Assembly: GCA_963556195.1 (NCBI GenBank)
Contig: OY744544.1
Location: 42,566,984-42,630,983, forward strand
Direction of reading: 5' to 3'
DNA from: Sepiola atlantica
Lineage: Eukaryota; Mollusca; Cephalopoda; Sepiida; Sepiolidae
Length of the DNA: 64,000 bases
In this document: positions 1 to 11,560 of the stretch, in pieces
Layout: every line of letters begins with the position of its first letter
How positions within the stretch are numbered: the stretch's first letter is position 1
Translations under genes and position numbers: made by a program
The notes under the pieces: generated by a model
Databases searched by the model: none
What the model was told of the DNA's origin: nothing
Seen by the model: the letters and a program-made list of their open reading frames with translations, nothing else

Positions 1-119
1 TTCCCCATTTACTTGCCTTCTCACGAGGGCGGTTAGAAGCAATCTCTGTTTTTAGTAGGGGGGGGGGGGGCAACTCCTTCACCTCTTGATGGGACAAAAA
101 ATAAAAATTGCCCCAATAG

Positions 120-178
120 AGAAGGATTTCTCCTAACTAATACTACATTTTGATCTTAGCCCGAAGACTAGGAGTAAT
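120..178 (-). repeat. U2 snRNA-derived fragment
   Basis: + strand AATACTACATTTTGATCTTA then GCCCGAAGACTAGGAG is the complement of the U2 5' end. Continues towards the window edge. Confidence 0.68.
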
Positions 179-1230
179 ATATCCTGACTTAGTTATGTTT
201 TTCTTTTGAACCACAGTTTTGTTTGATAAAAGTTCATTATTAAAAAATATTATTTTTCAAACCGATGCATTATATTTAACAAAACAAAACAACGGCACTT
301 GTACAGATTGGGTCCCATGGCGGGCAATATTGGCTCTGTATAGCATCCGGTAACGAGTTACAACAACCGAAAAATAAAAACAATGTTCAAAAAACCACTT
401 AATTTGCTTATTTAATTTTTTTTGTAATTAGTTCTTAAATTTACATTTGTTATTGTTTAATATTTTGGTTTCTTCGTGTTTGTTGGAGTTTTTGTGTCTG
501 GGTCTACGAAATTCAAAGAATGGCTCACCGTCAGGTTGCGGTACAATAGCAATTAAAAAAAAAATAAAATCAGCAAAAGAGAAAATATTAAAAATAAAAA
601 AAAATATTTTTGTATTTTTTTGACAAAATTTTATTTTAAAGTCTTAACATTTAAAATAAAATGTATATTATCGTATGCATATAGTTTAAGTTTTCTATTT
701 TTCAATATATCTTGATATTTTAATTTGAGTAAATGAGTTTTTTAGATTGTCTTTTCAAAAATTATTCTTGATTGATTTCTTTCTCCGAAATAAACTAAAA
801 AAAAGAATCTGGAATTAATTTGTAAATAAATGACTTCATTTAAAAATGTTAAAGATAAACAGAATTTGTTTACATTTGTTTGTAAACATAAAGTTAAGTT
901 ATTTTATTTTTAAGTTCTTCCTTCCTTCATGTTGATGTGATGCTTGTCTGGTTAAACACGAAAAAGTCTGCCATTATTCCAAGATTCTTGTGATTCCAAT
1001 AGATTCCCCTCCACACACACTTTCTTTCCTCGGTTTATTTTCTTAATATGGTCACGTTTCTCTCTTGTTCATCACATCATATTCATCACTTTTTTCAAAG
1101 ATTCATTTTTGTTGGTGGGCATTTTTTTTCTTCTTCCGGGATGAAAACAGTTTTTTTTTTTTTGTTTTTTTTTAACATACGACCCTCAAGCTTATATCAA
1201 AAGTGAGGTATGGTTCTGTTCGGTCATAGT
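179..1230. other. AT-rich, nothing recognised
   Basis: Many A/T runs, no coding signal, RNA gene or repeat that I can name. Confidence 0.5.
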
Positions 1231-1234
1231 CCAT

Positions 1235-1350
1235 CATCCTAGGCATTACCTCCTTTCAGAAGGAGAGGCGGGGAGCTAGTTTATTGCTGGTTACCTGAGG
1301 CGCCCTTACTGTGAAATGCCAACGGGTCCGATCATAGGAAATTTTCCACC
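1235..1350 (+). repeat. Body of the U2-associated repeat
   Basis: AGGCATTACCTCCTTTCAGA, GTTTATTGCTGGTTACCTGA then GGCGCCCTTACTG correspond to the body at 18200-18270 (GGGAGGAGTAAGTTTATTGC, GAGGCGCCCCTACCG). The U2 5' end itself is missing. Confidence 0.6.
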
Positions 1351-1432
1351 CATCCAGGGTGCCTCCTTTTTAGGAGAGCTGGAGTCCCCACTATAAACTA
1401 ATGCAGGTAGATAAATAACATTCACAGGAAAC

Positions 1433-1680
1433 ATGAATTGGAACAAATACATGCAAGAAATTACCAAGGCTACTGCACCATCCACCAGTCTCTCCTTCTT
1501 AGACAAGGTCCAAAAAAGAGTCTCTAATCTAATAGGTCTTTCACTATCCACCAAGCTCCAGCCCCTGTCCCATTGCCACAATGTTGCATCCTTGTGCTTG
1601 TTTTACAAATACTTCAATGGAATGTGCTCCAATGAACTTGCTGCTCTGTTGCCCCCTCGAATATTTATTGATATCTAATA
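1433..1680 (+). pseudogene. Fragment of LINE family A, ORF2 C-terminus
   Basis: MNWNKYMQEITKATAPS then FLDKVQKRVSNLIGLSLS and CLFYKYFNGMCSNELAALLP. These blocks match the post-RT region of the minus-strand copies at 16508-16819 and 19503-19739. Middle residues are deleted between ITKAT and APS. Confidence 0.72.
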
Positions 1681-1905
1681 CCTATTGTTTAAATTTCACA
1701 GAAATCAGAGGTATCTGAATTTTCATGAAGGACTAACACCCTCTTAACCTCTTTGCATAAAACTTAAATTAAACTAGATATAGCCCACATTACAACCCCT
1801 TAGGCCTAACAGCTGTTTCAAAATTTATAATGATCAGTTAATTAGTTTAGGGGTGAATCCTGTACATACAAATATATAAACATGCACATACCTAACTTTA
1901 TATGA
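1665..1905 (+). repeat. Dispersed repeat D, copy 1
   Basis: GATATCTAATACCTATTG, TAACTTTATA and the A-rich middle (TAAACTAGATATAGCCCACA) recur at 27830-28075. About 65-70% alike by eye. Immediately follows a family-A LINE fragment. No ORF. Confidence 0.65.
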
Positions 1906-1971
1906 TTGGTAAAGGATCCATGTTCCTAGGGGTAATTCTCAAGCTTTCTGCACTGTTTATACTGCCATAAT

Positions 1972-2214
1972 GTTAAGATTGTGGTAGGTTAGGGTTAAGA
2001 TTGTGGTAGGTTAGGGTTAAGATTGTGGTAGGTTAGGGTTAAGATTGTGGTAGGTTAGGGTTAAGATGGTGGTAGGTTAGGGTTAAGATGGTGGTAGGTT
2101 AGGGTTAAGATGGTGTTAGGGTTAAGATGGTGGTAGGTTAGGGTTAAGATTGTGGTAGGTTAGAATTAGGGTTAAGATTGTGGTAGGTTAGGGTTAAGAT
2201 GGTGGTAGGTTAGG
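1972..2214 (+). repeat. 22-bp telomere-like tandem repeat
   Basis: About 11 copies of a 22-bp unit containing GGTTAGGGTTAAGAT then TGTGGTA. Two copies are shortened or altered (near 2113 and 2163). TTAGGG is embedded in every junction, but the array is interstitial and not a pure telomere repeat. Confidence 0.9.
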
Positions 2215-2229
2215 GGTTACTCAGTACAA

Positions 2230-3735
2230 GATTTTTTCATCAAAGAAACATCTTTTTTTTTTATCTGAGCTGCTACTGCTATAATTTCCCCTTTAAGGTG
2301 CGGATGCTGATGCTGCTTTCATAATTGCTTATCATTGTCTACATGTGCATAGCAAAAGGAAAGAAAGTGTCTGCGAGTGGCTTAACTATAACTTGTTTAG
2401 TTCTTTCGCTCATGGAACACTGACCCACTATGCTAATTTAACGTCATCCAGGACCTTGTTCTGGGGCAATTCGATCAGGGTGTTTAAAACCAGGAGAGAT
2501 ATAAATAAAGGAGAGCAAAGATCCATGTCATCGTGGCACATAGAGAGGGTCATTGTGAATGAGATGTTGCTTATCTGGTCGCTAGATTTGGGGATTGTCC
2601 TGTCGATATTGAAGAAGCCATGGTGTTGCATAAGGAAAAGAGCAGTTTTGGTAGTGCAAAATATTTTTTAGAAACCAGAGGTGTGTATGTGCTTAGAGAT
2701 CTGCAGCGGAAAACTGAGAAATCTTCAGCGTCCGGAACATTGGTTGAGAGAGATTTAACGAGAACAGGTCTTTTTTTGTTCTAGGTGGTGTTGCTGGGAG
2801 ACGTGCAGCTTTAGGTTGTTGGACAACTAAAACCTATTTCACTTTAGTAACTTGAATTGAAGATCCAGAAATCAGAATACGGGTTGTATCCTGTAAAAAC
2901 TTTCTCACTACAGTTCATCTCCAGTCTTATGGATGCGAGTATACAGATAATGTTGTTGCTGTCTCTGACGACAATCTGCTGGGCGTGCTATGGTAGCAGT
3001 AACCAAGTACCATATGTTGATGGGTGATGCAGCATAGCGCTGTGTTCTCAACTGCCAGTGCAAAGTGTCGTTATCCCTGCTTTTGGTAAGATGCTATGGT
3101 GCCAACAAGCTGAATCGTTCATAGTTATGGGAGGGGGGAGGGGTCCTGATTACAGGTCTACACTTAACTTGACTTGCTAGCCTCTGGAATACATTTCCGA
3201 TGGCAATAGAGTGGATCCTATCCTTCTTCCTAAGCGCTGTCTCAGTGAAATAACTTTTAATGGTCCTACAAATTTAATGCTTGTTTAAAAATTGATTGTA
3301 AAGTTAACGTCCCTGATTAAAATTATGAAAAAAATGTCAACGTGGGACAATGTACCACTCAGAAATGTGTAACAATATTATGAGGATTAACAAAGTTTTG
3401 GCTGTTGTTCATTTCTACATAAGGAGTGTTTACAGGAAGGTTTGCAATGCTATAAGTAAGCCACATGTCGCTGAGCATAGAAGTGCCTCAAAAAAAAAAA
3501 ACCCTCCCTGCATCAACTCTAACATTAACCTTAAGTTCGAGTGGCAATACGAAAAAAAAAATGGAAACCATGGACGTGCAGTTGGCATAATGGGACTGTT
3601 AAGTCAATTTCGTTGGTTGTATCCTTATGGTACCACATCAATTTTAATCAGACGATTGATCAATCTTACAAATGAATTCAGCAGGTTGGTAGATATACCG
3701 ATGGAGGCATTCCAGCTAAATATGATCCATTCATG
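2230..3735. other. Possible decayed LINE sequence
   Basis: More balanced base composition than its surroundings, with broken frames such as GTLTHYANLTSSRTLFWGNS (+, 2420) and, near 3180, SLWNTFPMAIEWILS-like sequence (+) that resembles a LINE ORF2 C-terminus. Between 3590 and 3735 the + frame MGLLSQFRWLYPYGTTSI is open. None can be assigned firmly. Confidence 0.3.
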
Positions 3736-3739
3736 GTCA

Positions 3740-4289
3740 AAGTCTCAGATTTTTGAGAGATTTTGTCAATCATTAGCATTTATTAAAATGAGCTTTTGCT
3801 AAAAATTTCAGCCCTTTAGATCAAGTGATTCAGTTTTTATGGGATTTTCCATTTTTCAGATTTTTTCAAGAATTTGAAACCATTTTTGACTAGCAGTATC
3901 TCAGAAATGCAATATATTAAGAACTTGACAATTGGTACATTGAAAAAGAATAGAACAAATTTAATCAAGAAAACCTTTCTAAAAATTTTCTAGAGGTTTG
4001 CAAAATGGAAATAAAACCTGCCGGAAACACACTTTCAGTGATTTTAGACAGGAAATAAGCCCAAAAAATGCTAAAATTCAGGCTTTTTGTACCTCAAAAT
4101 CAACTTGGAATACGACATATTGAAGAAATTTATGGAATTTAACTTTTCAGAATTAAAATTTATTACACCCTGGAAAAAAAATATATATATATAAAGGCTG
4201 TGGTCGCGCAAGAGAGAACCGGAAATTTTCAGTAAATGCTCATTTTAATAAATACTAATGATTGGCAAAATTTTAAAAATCTGAGACTT
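3740..4289 (+). mobile_element. 550-bp terminal-inverted-repeat element (MITE-like)
   Basis: The left end AAGTCTCAGATTTTT and the following ~55 bases (to about 3798) are repeated in inverted form at about 4217-4289, which ends AAAAATCTGAGACTT. Shared blocks include AAAATGAGC and AATCATTAGCATTTA with their complements. A TCA triplet flanks both ends and may be a target duplication. The centre is AT-rich with no ORF, consistent with a non-autonomous DNA element. Family not assigned. Confidence 0.7.
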
Positions 4290-4296
4290 TCAACTC

Positions 4297-4540
4297 TCAT
4301 GAGTTGATCACATTGAGTTGGGATGTCCCCATGGCCATCAGTAAACTGCTTGCTAGAAAAGAATTGATGGCAGCGATCATGTCTTTAGTTGCTCTAGTTT
4401 GATGGGGGTCCGGATGCATTAGTCCCAGTTCCTGTAGAATATCATCCATCAGGTAAAGTACTGTATTGTCCAACATGTCCCGTTTTATTGTGGCCATGAC
4501 ATCTTTAAGGAAGTTAGCGCCACCCTTCTTTTCATGAGTA
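4297..4540 (-). pseudogene. Coding-like fragment of unknown origin
   Basis: The minus strand reads EKKGGANFLKDVMATIKRDM, LDNTVLYLMDDILQELGLMH, PDPHQTRATKDMIAAINSFL and ASSLLMAMGTSQLNVINS, then a stop. Composition and third-base pattern look coding, unlike the AT-rich flanks. The upstream limit near 4540 is unclear, and a 550-bp element has inserted immediately downstream. It could be an orphan exon, a retrocopy fragment or a transposon-encoded protein. I do not recognise the family. Confidence 0.3.
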
Positions 4541-4579
4541 TGATTGAATCCTCTGACTTTTCAAAAATGTGCAGGGTTT

Positions 4580-4800
4580 CCCTCCTTAGTTTTTCGTCAT
4601 TATTTGGCTGGATTTTATTCCCCACCCCCCCTCTCTCTTTATCTTTCTTTCTCTCTTCCTTTTTGTTCTCTCTTCCACTTCTTTGCACCGTTTTTTCTTG
4701 CCTGGCCTTCCTTTTCCCTCTTATGACAGTTCTTTCTGAAAACTGAAAATGTTAATTTTGCCATGAAGGCTCAGACTTCAAACGATTCAGACTGTTATGG
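4580..4800 (+). repeat. Dispersed repeat E, copy 1
   Basis: ATTATTTGGCTGGATTTTAT, pyrimidine tract, then GACAGTTCTTTCTGAAAACT and TGCCATGAAGGCTCAGACTT. Same order as 40610-40770. Confidence 0.65.
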
Positions 4801-4990
4801 GGAGTTAGATGACTTTGGTTCGTCAAAGAATGATCCCCCCACACACACATGCACACTCAGTGTCTTTCTCTTAACCTTGACTTTTTAGTTGAAACTGATT
4901 GGAATTGTTTAGGAAAACCAAGCAAAAATAAAATAATAATCTAAAAAATTGACCTGTCAGCTTAATTAATCTGTGATTAACTTATGCTGT

Positions 4991-5086
4991 CTTTTGTTTA
5001 CCATCATCGATATTTCATTAATCTTTTGTTTACCATCATCGATATTTCATTAATCTTTTGTTTACCATCATCGATATTTCATTAAT
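4991..5086 (+). repeat. 32-bp tandem repeat, 3 identical copies
   Basis: Three consecutive perfect copies of a unit beginning CTTTTGTTTACCATCATCGA. No coding context. Confidence 0.95.
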
Positions 5087-5964
5087 TCAATATTTTTCAA
5101 ATTATTTTAAATGTGATTTTACTACTTATCACTTGCACATCATCCACGTTGTTTTAGTTGTTTTTTGCACTGCCCTCAGTTTTGATTTGAGCTTTTTTTT
5201 TTACACCTGAATAGGTATTGTGCTTTGGCATTAAATAATCCAAAAAAGTGTTGAAGTTTCATTTAAACAGACAAACCAAACCATACAAAGTCGAGAACAG
5301 GACCACAACTAAATTTACTATTTACTAGTAAGTTTACTAGCGTACCCAATCTGTCAAAAATGACAAATGTTATTTTCTTTTCTTTCTTTGTAATAAAATT
5401 TAATTTGATTAAAACAATGAACTATCTACATCACTAGTTTCTCTGATATTGTTTGGTGTAATTGTTAGGTTGTGGATTGAAATTTGAAGAGAACATACAA
5501 ATTTACTGCCCTATACATGGATTGAACTCACTGTCTTTCCTCAGTTTATGAGAATTGTGTTTAATAAAATGTTTCAGTATAAAAATAACCCATTTAATAA
5601 CTCCACCAATATTAATGATATTATTCTGTACTTTTCTGGGTTGAAAGAAAATAGAATAATGTTTTAAAATCATCCAAGGAGATGGGATTATCATTAATAT
5701 TGGCGAGTTATTTACCTTCAAATGGGTGGTTCAGTGATGAAGCCCACTTCTCTCTACTAGGCCACGTATCGGCCACGTCAACAGTAAGAATTGTGTGCTG
5801 GAAATCTCAAGAACCAGCTGAAGTTTTAATGGGTCACTGCTCTCTGAAGTGCATCGCGTAGATCGTCATCTCGAAACATAGCTTAATCGGACCATTTTGG
5901 TTTGAGAATGATATTGGGGAGATAGTGACTGTCAATAAAGTATGCCATCAACGCTGATGAACAT

Positions 5965-7260
5965 CATCATCATCATCATTATATTCATTTTAACGTCCAT
6001 TTTACATGCTGGTATGTGTTGGATGGCTTTTAGAAATTTATTTTCAAGCTAACCTATCTCTGACCAGGTCTTTATTTATCCTTTTTTGTCTCGAGTCCAT
6101 CTTTATCACTTTTTCTCATGTTTTCCTTGGCTTTTCCCTGTGAGCTAACCCTGCTACCTCAATTGTTCTACATCTACAAACCCAGGAAATATACATTCTT
6201 TCAACGTGGCCATATCATTGAAGGCGTCTGTTTTGCACGCATCTCCCTCTACTGTCCAGATTTAATCTTCTGAATTCATCAGATCTAAGACTGTCTTTAA
6301 GACTTGCGTTACATATCCAACATATCATTCTCTTATCATTTCTCTCCATGCAACGCATGTCCTCAACCCTCACTGGCCAGGTTTAACTTTCACACATCCA
6401 CATGCTTGATAGACTCTTCCTTTGGTTGACAACGATAACACTCTACTGGTTAATAATGGCCCAAATTCCCTGATGGATCTACTCCTAATTCTTGCTATTA
6501 CACTAGCACTTGCTCACCCTGTACTCTACCCCAATGGTATCACCAAGGTAACAACATTTCTGAACAACCTTAATAACTCCACCATCCACATATTTTTTCT
6601 CCATATCTGAGTTTGCATTCGTCTCTGTTGTCTTACAGTTATTGCACACAAATTGGGTATCTCCTCTTAAACCTACCTGTACTTCCACTGCACTTGTCTA
6701 CCCGGTGTCTGTATGTACCACAGGAAATTGAGTTGCACTTGACTCCATTACCACAAACTGAGCATGGGAATTTTCCTCTTTCTGAAGGATTTCCAACACT
6801 ATTCCTTCTGTGTTGGTGACATTCACTCTCAGGCCTTTACTTTCCATACCATTCCTCCAAGTTTTGAACTTAACAAGTAAACCTTCCATTGTTTCACAGG
6901 CAAGTACTAAGTCATCAACATACAGCATCTCTTCTGCACAACCAGTATGGAACTCCCCGTACAATGCTTCTAAGACACAAATGAAAAGCAACAAACTTGG
7001 TGCAGAGCCCTGATGCCCTCCTATTTTAACATTAAAGTTTTCACTAAATATGTTGTCTATTCTAACACTACTTTGAACATTTCTGTACATTGCTTGAACA
7101 ACCTTCACTAAGCATTCGTTTGCCACTAGTTTTACACAATGCTCACCAGACAACATTTCTTGGCACTCGGTCAAAAGCTTTCTCCAGATCCACAAAAGCA
7201 AAACACAGGTTCTTCTTACAAAGGAATTTTTCTTGAAAAAAGAAGAACCTGTATTTTGTT
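5965..7260 (-). pseudogene. RTE-like LINE remnant (reverse transcriptase)
   Basis: Minus-strand translation shows the thumb and palm of a non-LTR reverse transcriptase: VDLEKAF-like sequence near 7190, VVQAMYRN, the degraded GGHQGSAPSLLLFICVLEAL and then MLYVDDLVLACETMEGLL, where the catalytic YADD is YVDD. The 3' end is at about 5965-6400, preceded on the + strand by a CATCAT microsatellite. Frameshifts and stops make it inactive. This family recurs at 33412, 36110 and 41600. Confidence 0.8.
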
Positions 7261-7313
7261 TTCGTATATCTGGAGATTTGTTCAGAATGTCTAAAATTTT
7301 ACTTTTATAATAA

Positions 7314-7350
7314 TAACTAGCAAAAACTACCCGCGCTCCGGGCGGCAATT
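7314..7350 (-). mobile_element. Helitron-like 3' terminus (minus)
   Basis: AACTAGCAAAAACTACCCGC then GCTCCGGGCGGCAATTAC. The minus strand has CCGCCCGGAGCGCGGGTAGT followed by TTTTTGCTAGT. GC-rich stem-loop then CTAG. Confidence 0.42.
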
Positions 7351-7864
7351 ACTAACACTGTAGTCTTCTTCACAGAAACCAAAAAAGTAATTTTCATTTC
7401 ACATTTTGGTAAATTAGAGGAAATTAAAAAAAAAAATGATGATTGTCGTAGTGTTATTTGATATATTCCAATATGGGGGAAATATACTGTGCATGAACAT
7501 CGTCAAATTTTGTTTTTTTAGGAAAAAACAACAAAAAGGTTAATTGATATGGTCTTTAAGATATTCAACGTCAATAAATTTTATTTTGTTTCAGCATAAA
7601 AATGAATTCCCCATTAAAACTGGTTATAATAATGAAATAAATAAACATATGGGTGGAACATCGATAGGTCAAATACTCCAATTTTATATTACTGAGTAAT
7701 TCGAAATAGGTACTTCGTCCTTTTCACCTTTATTATAAAAGAAAGAAAAAATATGTAAAGAATATTAAAGAAAAATACTTTTTTTTTATAATTTAGAAAG
7801 ATTAAATGAAGTTTATTTCTTTTTTATGACAGACAAATTTTTTATTTATCATCATCATTACCAA

Positions 7865-8050
7865 CATGTTAACTCTGACCTTTTGGCTAGAAGCAAAATG
7901 TAGTATCTGTCAGTGAAAGAGAAATCCTTCTAGACCGAGACAATTGAAACTTTTGTTCCAATTGAGAGTGCCCATTTTAGGGAAGTTGGATTCTTCCCAC
8001 GTTAAATATTGACATTGGGCCGAACTCTGCTCTCGTGGGAGGTCATAAAT
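7865..8050 (+). repeat. U2 snRNA-derived repeat
   Basis: CTGACCTTTTGGCTAGAAGC and AAAATGTAGTATCTGTCAG copy the U2 5' end with a few changes. The body differs from the 9159/18020 type: GAAATCCTTCTAGACCGAGA then TGCCCATTTTAGGGAA. This body recurs at 25505-25540. Confidence 0.78.
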
Positions 8051-8159
8051 AGGAACAATAACAGCAACAAATTTATAAAAATATAATAAACGCATGTATT
8101 TAATTATTCACAAATTAGAAAATATTAATTCATTAGAAACTTACAAATAAATAAATATG

Positions 8160-8820
8160 CAAATGAGGGGCTGAGAGGATATGATGAACGAACTACATAC
8201 ACTGACCCCCCCCCCCCCAACAGAATAGATAGTACACTAACTTCCCCCACACACAAAACTGGTAATCCTGAGGAAATGGTATCGTGAGGAGCGAATGTAT
8301 ACTGTACGGCCTTCCCCTCGAAGAGGGTGTAATGCCTGGGAGGAATGTATCATGACGAATGAAAATATACTACAGAGAATTAAATAAGCATAAACCGTTT
8401 TAATGTCAAGTTAGAATAGGTGGAAAAAACTTTTGCATTTATTTATTTAGATAACATTAAAAACCATGGCAAGTTTCATTGTCCACGTGAAATGACTAAA
8501 TGAAAATTGACTGGAAAAATATAGTTGCCATCTTTATAAACAAAGATGAATGTGCTGGCTAAGGAAGAACGATAACTTTCATAATATTCTAGTTAAAAAA
8601 GACATGTTTATTATAAACTTGAGTTATCGTTCTTCCTCGGCTAGTATTATGGTGAACGAACATATACTACATTGCCCCCCCCCCCCCCTCCATGACAGAC
8701 GATAATATCAATATGAACGAACACGACTTCCCTCCATCCAAGAAGGAGGAAGTCATTCTTGGGTGGACGGTCTTATGAGAACATGACCGATAACCCCCCC
8801 CCCCCGGATGCCTATATATA
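8160..8820. repeat. Cluster of degraded U2-type repeats with poly-C
   Basis: Three repeats of the pattern GAACGAACATATACTACATT or a variant followed by poly-C, then GAGG...GTAATGCCTGGGAGG-like blocks (8160-8370, 8640-8760, 8760-8820). ATACTACA is the complement of U2 TGTAGTAT. An inverted repeat (8555-8577/8622-8644) lies inside the cluster. Confidence 0.55.
8555..8644. repeat. Inverted repeat, 23-bp arms
   Basis: CTGGCTAAGGAAGAACGATA (8555) and its complement TATCGTTCTTCCTCGGCTAG (8625-8644) with two mismatches, 44 bases apart. Confidence 0.85.
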
Positions 8821-9158
8821 GGGTATTTCAATATATTCTTATATCATTTGAATGAAATAATCCTAATGTGTTTTGATGTTAATATAGTTAGGATAGATAG
8901 AAAAAAACTTTTGCATTTATTCATTCAGATAAGAGATACTGAATGAAAATTCATTTTAATTGTTATCGGTTCAGCTTTTAGGAAATCCAAAGTTTTCTTG
9001 TCTGGTTCATAAGTTTTATTTACTCCTCCCCAGGAGTTAGGCACAAGGCCAGTTTTATCTTACTCCCACAAGTAAGATGTGACCCAAGATCGGGTCGAGA
9101 AAGTGGGATTTGAAAAGCCAGCGCTCGAGAGGTGAGTACTCTGGCCATTTAAAAATTG

Positions 9159-9345
9159 CCTGGGCAGCCCCGTCGGCATTCCCCGGTAGGGGCACCTCAG
9201 ACAGTAAGCAATAAACTTACTCCTCCCCAAAGAGGGGAGGCAAAGCCTGGGAGGGTGGACCTCCTAGAACTGCACAGGACAGGCGTGCAGTATCCATCGG
9301 AACAGATACTACACTTTGATCTTAACCAAAAGGCCAAGAAGTTAT
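9159..9345 (-). repeat. U2 snRNA-derived repeat
   Basis: 9300-9343 is the reverse complement of the U2 snRNA 5' end: on the minus strand it reads CTTGGCCTTTTGGTTAAGAT and then AAAGTGTAGTATCTGTTC, including the branch-point-pairing GTAGTA. It is followed by a non-U2 body containing AGGAGGTCCACCCTCCCAGG and TGAGGTGCCCCTACCGGGGA. The same body occurs at 18100-18280. Confidence 0.85.
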
Positions 9346-9761
9346 GAGCTTATAGATGGGTTACCATGTTTATACTGAGGCACCCGATACATCCTGCTAT
9401 TTCTCTCCTCCCACCACTTCTCTTTCCATTTGCCTTTCATTGTAACCTGTTATACATCGTGAAGGTTTGACCAATTTTACAACTTTTCGGGGTCACTTAA
9501 GAAAATTTCCGATTGCCGGCTCAGGAAGACGAAAAAAACTAGATAGACAAGTCCACTAAGATTATGGTAGGAGTTGTTTATTGGTAGAAATAAAAGAGTA
9601 TGACTTAATTAAATATACCAGTAGAACTACTTGTTTGTTTGAGTGGTGCCAGCACCAGTGCTCATGACCCCCCCCCCCCAATCTATGCTATCCTCTACTC
9701 CCTCCCCCTCACCTGGAAACTACTCTTTGCAAACAAACCAATATGTTAATGTTATTTTAAT

Positions 9762-9830
9762 AACTAGCTGTATTTATCCGGTGTTGTCCGGGTGGAAACG
9801 TATTGCCAGGTGGAAGGTTTTGTGAAAAAT
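9762..9830 (-). mobile_element. Helitron-like 3' terminus (minus)
   Basis: AACTAGCTGTATTTATCCGG then TGTTGTCCGGGTGGAAACGT: on the minus strand a CCGG-stem hairpin (CCGGACAACACCGG) followed by TACAGCTAG-T. The 14-base hairpin is the clearest of the set. Body probably 9830-10290. Confidence 0.5.
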
Positions 9831-10719
9831 AATTCAAAATATAATCATAAATATAAATCATGTTTATAATTTTTTCTTTTTGTAAATAGGATTCTTAAAT
9901 ATTCCTTTTAGTTTTCCCTTATGTTGTTTCAGCAATGTTAATTCAATATGTTTATTAAACAGAAATGGAGATATATTACAAATGAAAAAAATGAAAGGGG
10001 AAAATGACCAACGTCAATAACGTCTCAGGAATGTAACAAAAAATATTGAATAATAGTTAAGTAATAAAAATTTAGAAGGAAAATGGGGAGGCAAATACTG
10101 ATTAATTAATAAAATCTTCCTTTTCGAAATCAACGCGCAAGCATCAGGAAGTTTCATCGGATGTTTCCTCAAATAGTGGCGATGGAGAGGTGTTCGTAAA
10201 GCCAAGTCAATTCATGCTGGTCCCCGGTGTGACGTGTCGGTTTCCCTTATTTTATTTTTGATTCCAATAAATATTCAATTAATAGTAATAAAAAAAAAAT
10301 GATTCAATGTGTGATTATCAGTTACGTTGATGTGAGAAATACAGAAACGAACACACGGAATATCTCGTAATTTTATTCTGATTTGTAATCTCTAATGTTA
10401 ACCAATTTTCATGGGATATTAATCATTTATACATTAACTTATATTTTCTAAGGAATAAAAGTTTTTCAAATTACAATAGCAATTTTTAAAAAGATTGGAA
10501 CTTTTGACAGAATTTTATGCGCATGTGCAGTAACGTTAAAAAATATACATTGTTGCTGCTTAAAAATGACATGATTTATTTTACTTTAACAAAAACAAAA
10601 CATAAGATGGTTTCCAGAGCGTTGTTGAAACCATTCCTTATGATGTTCGGAGGTAGGTAGTTCCGGAGTATTAATTTAATAGAATTGAATATACCCATCT
10701 TCCGTTTTTTGCGATCTAA

Positions 10720-11030
10720 CCATCAGAACTGGCTGACTTGATTTCTAAAACAGAAAAGCATCCTGGTGAATTTCATTTAATCAATAAATTATTTTTTCTA
10801 AGTAAATTATTTGTTGTAATTAGTTTTTTTTTATTTCAGAAAGTTAATCCGTAAAATGGCTGGTTTGTTTTATAAGAAACCAAAATGCATTCTCGTGAAT
10901 TTAATGCTATCTCTAAATTAATGTTAGTGAATAAGTTAGTTTTTAAATAAATTTTTATTTCATGAATTAATTCATTAAAATGGCTGACTTGTATTGTAAG
11001 TAACCGCAATGCATTATAAAAACGAATTTG
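10720..11030 (+). repeat. Degenerate tandem repeat (~110-120 bp), shared with 32590-32920
   Basis: Three copies of TTTCATTAAAATGGCTGRYT-like sequence, TTGTTTTATAAGAAACCAAA and ATGCATTCTCGTGAATTT, with poly-T between. The same module recurs in an RCC2 intron. Confidence 0.6.
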
Positions 11031-11241
11031 CCTCCTCCACTGGCAGAAAAGATACTGAAATTTGATCCCACCTCAAAAGACCAGTAATCAACAGAAGAAT
11101 CACTTTCTTGAACTATATGCAAGTTCTACATGCTAAGAAGTAAATAGAAACCCTAACTCGTATGCTCAAAAAAAAAAAAAAAATTTGGGACCCTATTCTT
11201 GACAAATGTATTTGTGAATTCTTGTTTATAGTCCTTGCATA

Positions 11242-11272
<31 letters not shown>

Positions 11273-11560
11273 CAATATGAAAGAGTTTGTTTAGTGTGGC
11301 AAGATATATCGCCTGCAATAGCTACAATGTGGAACATATTTTCGGATGACACCTATTAATGTTAAACGTGTTCCTAGGAACTTGTTATAATCAAGATAAA
11401 CTGTAGATTTTGTGGAAAATCCAGCTTGCACATAAAAGGTTTGCTAAAGAAAAGTATGAATTTTATGAGACTAGACAGAAAATATACTTCATTTTGATCC
11501 CAGACCAAAATACCTGGAATCAACGCTAGAAGAATCGCTTTCGGCGAACAATATGCATTT
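11030..11560 (-). repeat. Two degraded U2-type fragments
   Basis: + strand GAAATTTGATCCCACCTCAA (11058) and ACTTCATTTTGATCCCAGAC (11489) each resemble the complement of U2 nucleotides 10-40; both are followed by ATCAACAGAAGAATCRCTTT-like sequence (GGAATCAACGCTAGAAGAAT in the second), so they are two copies of one repeat about 430 bp apart. Confidence 0.5.

Larger units (their letters stand above)
9346..11030. other. AT-rich repeat-derived DNA without a gene
   Basis: Apart from the helitron-like terminus at 9762 and the tandem module from 10720, only AT-rich sequence is seen. 9830-10290 may be helitron interior. Confidence 0.45.

Noticed and set aside
1972..2214. True telomere
   Set aside because: Unit is 22 bp with only one TTAGGG each, interstitial and flanked by repeats on both sides.
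6422..7013. Plus-strand ORFs at 6422-6610, 6613-6819 and 6810-7013
   Set aside because: Antisense shadows of the RTE-like reverse transcriptase on the minus strand.
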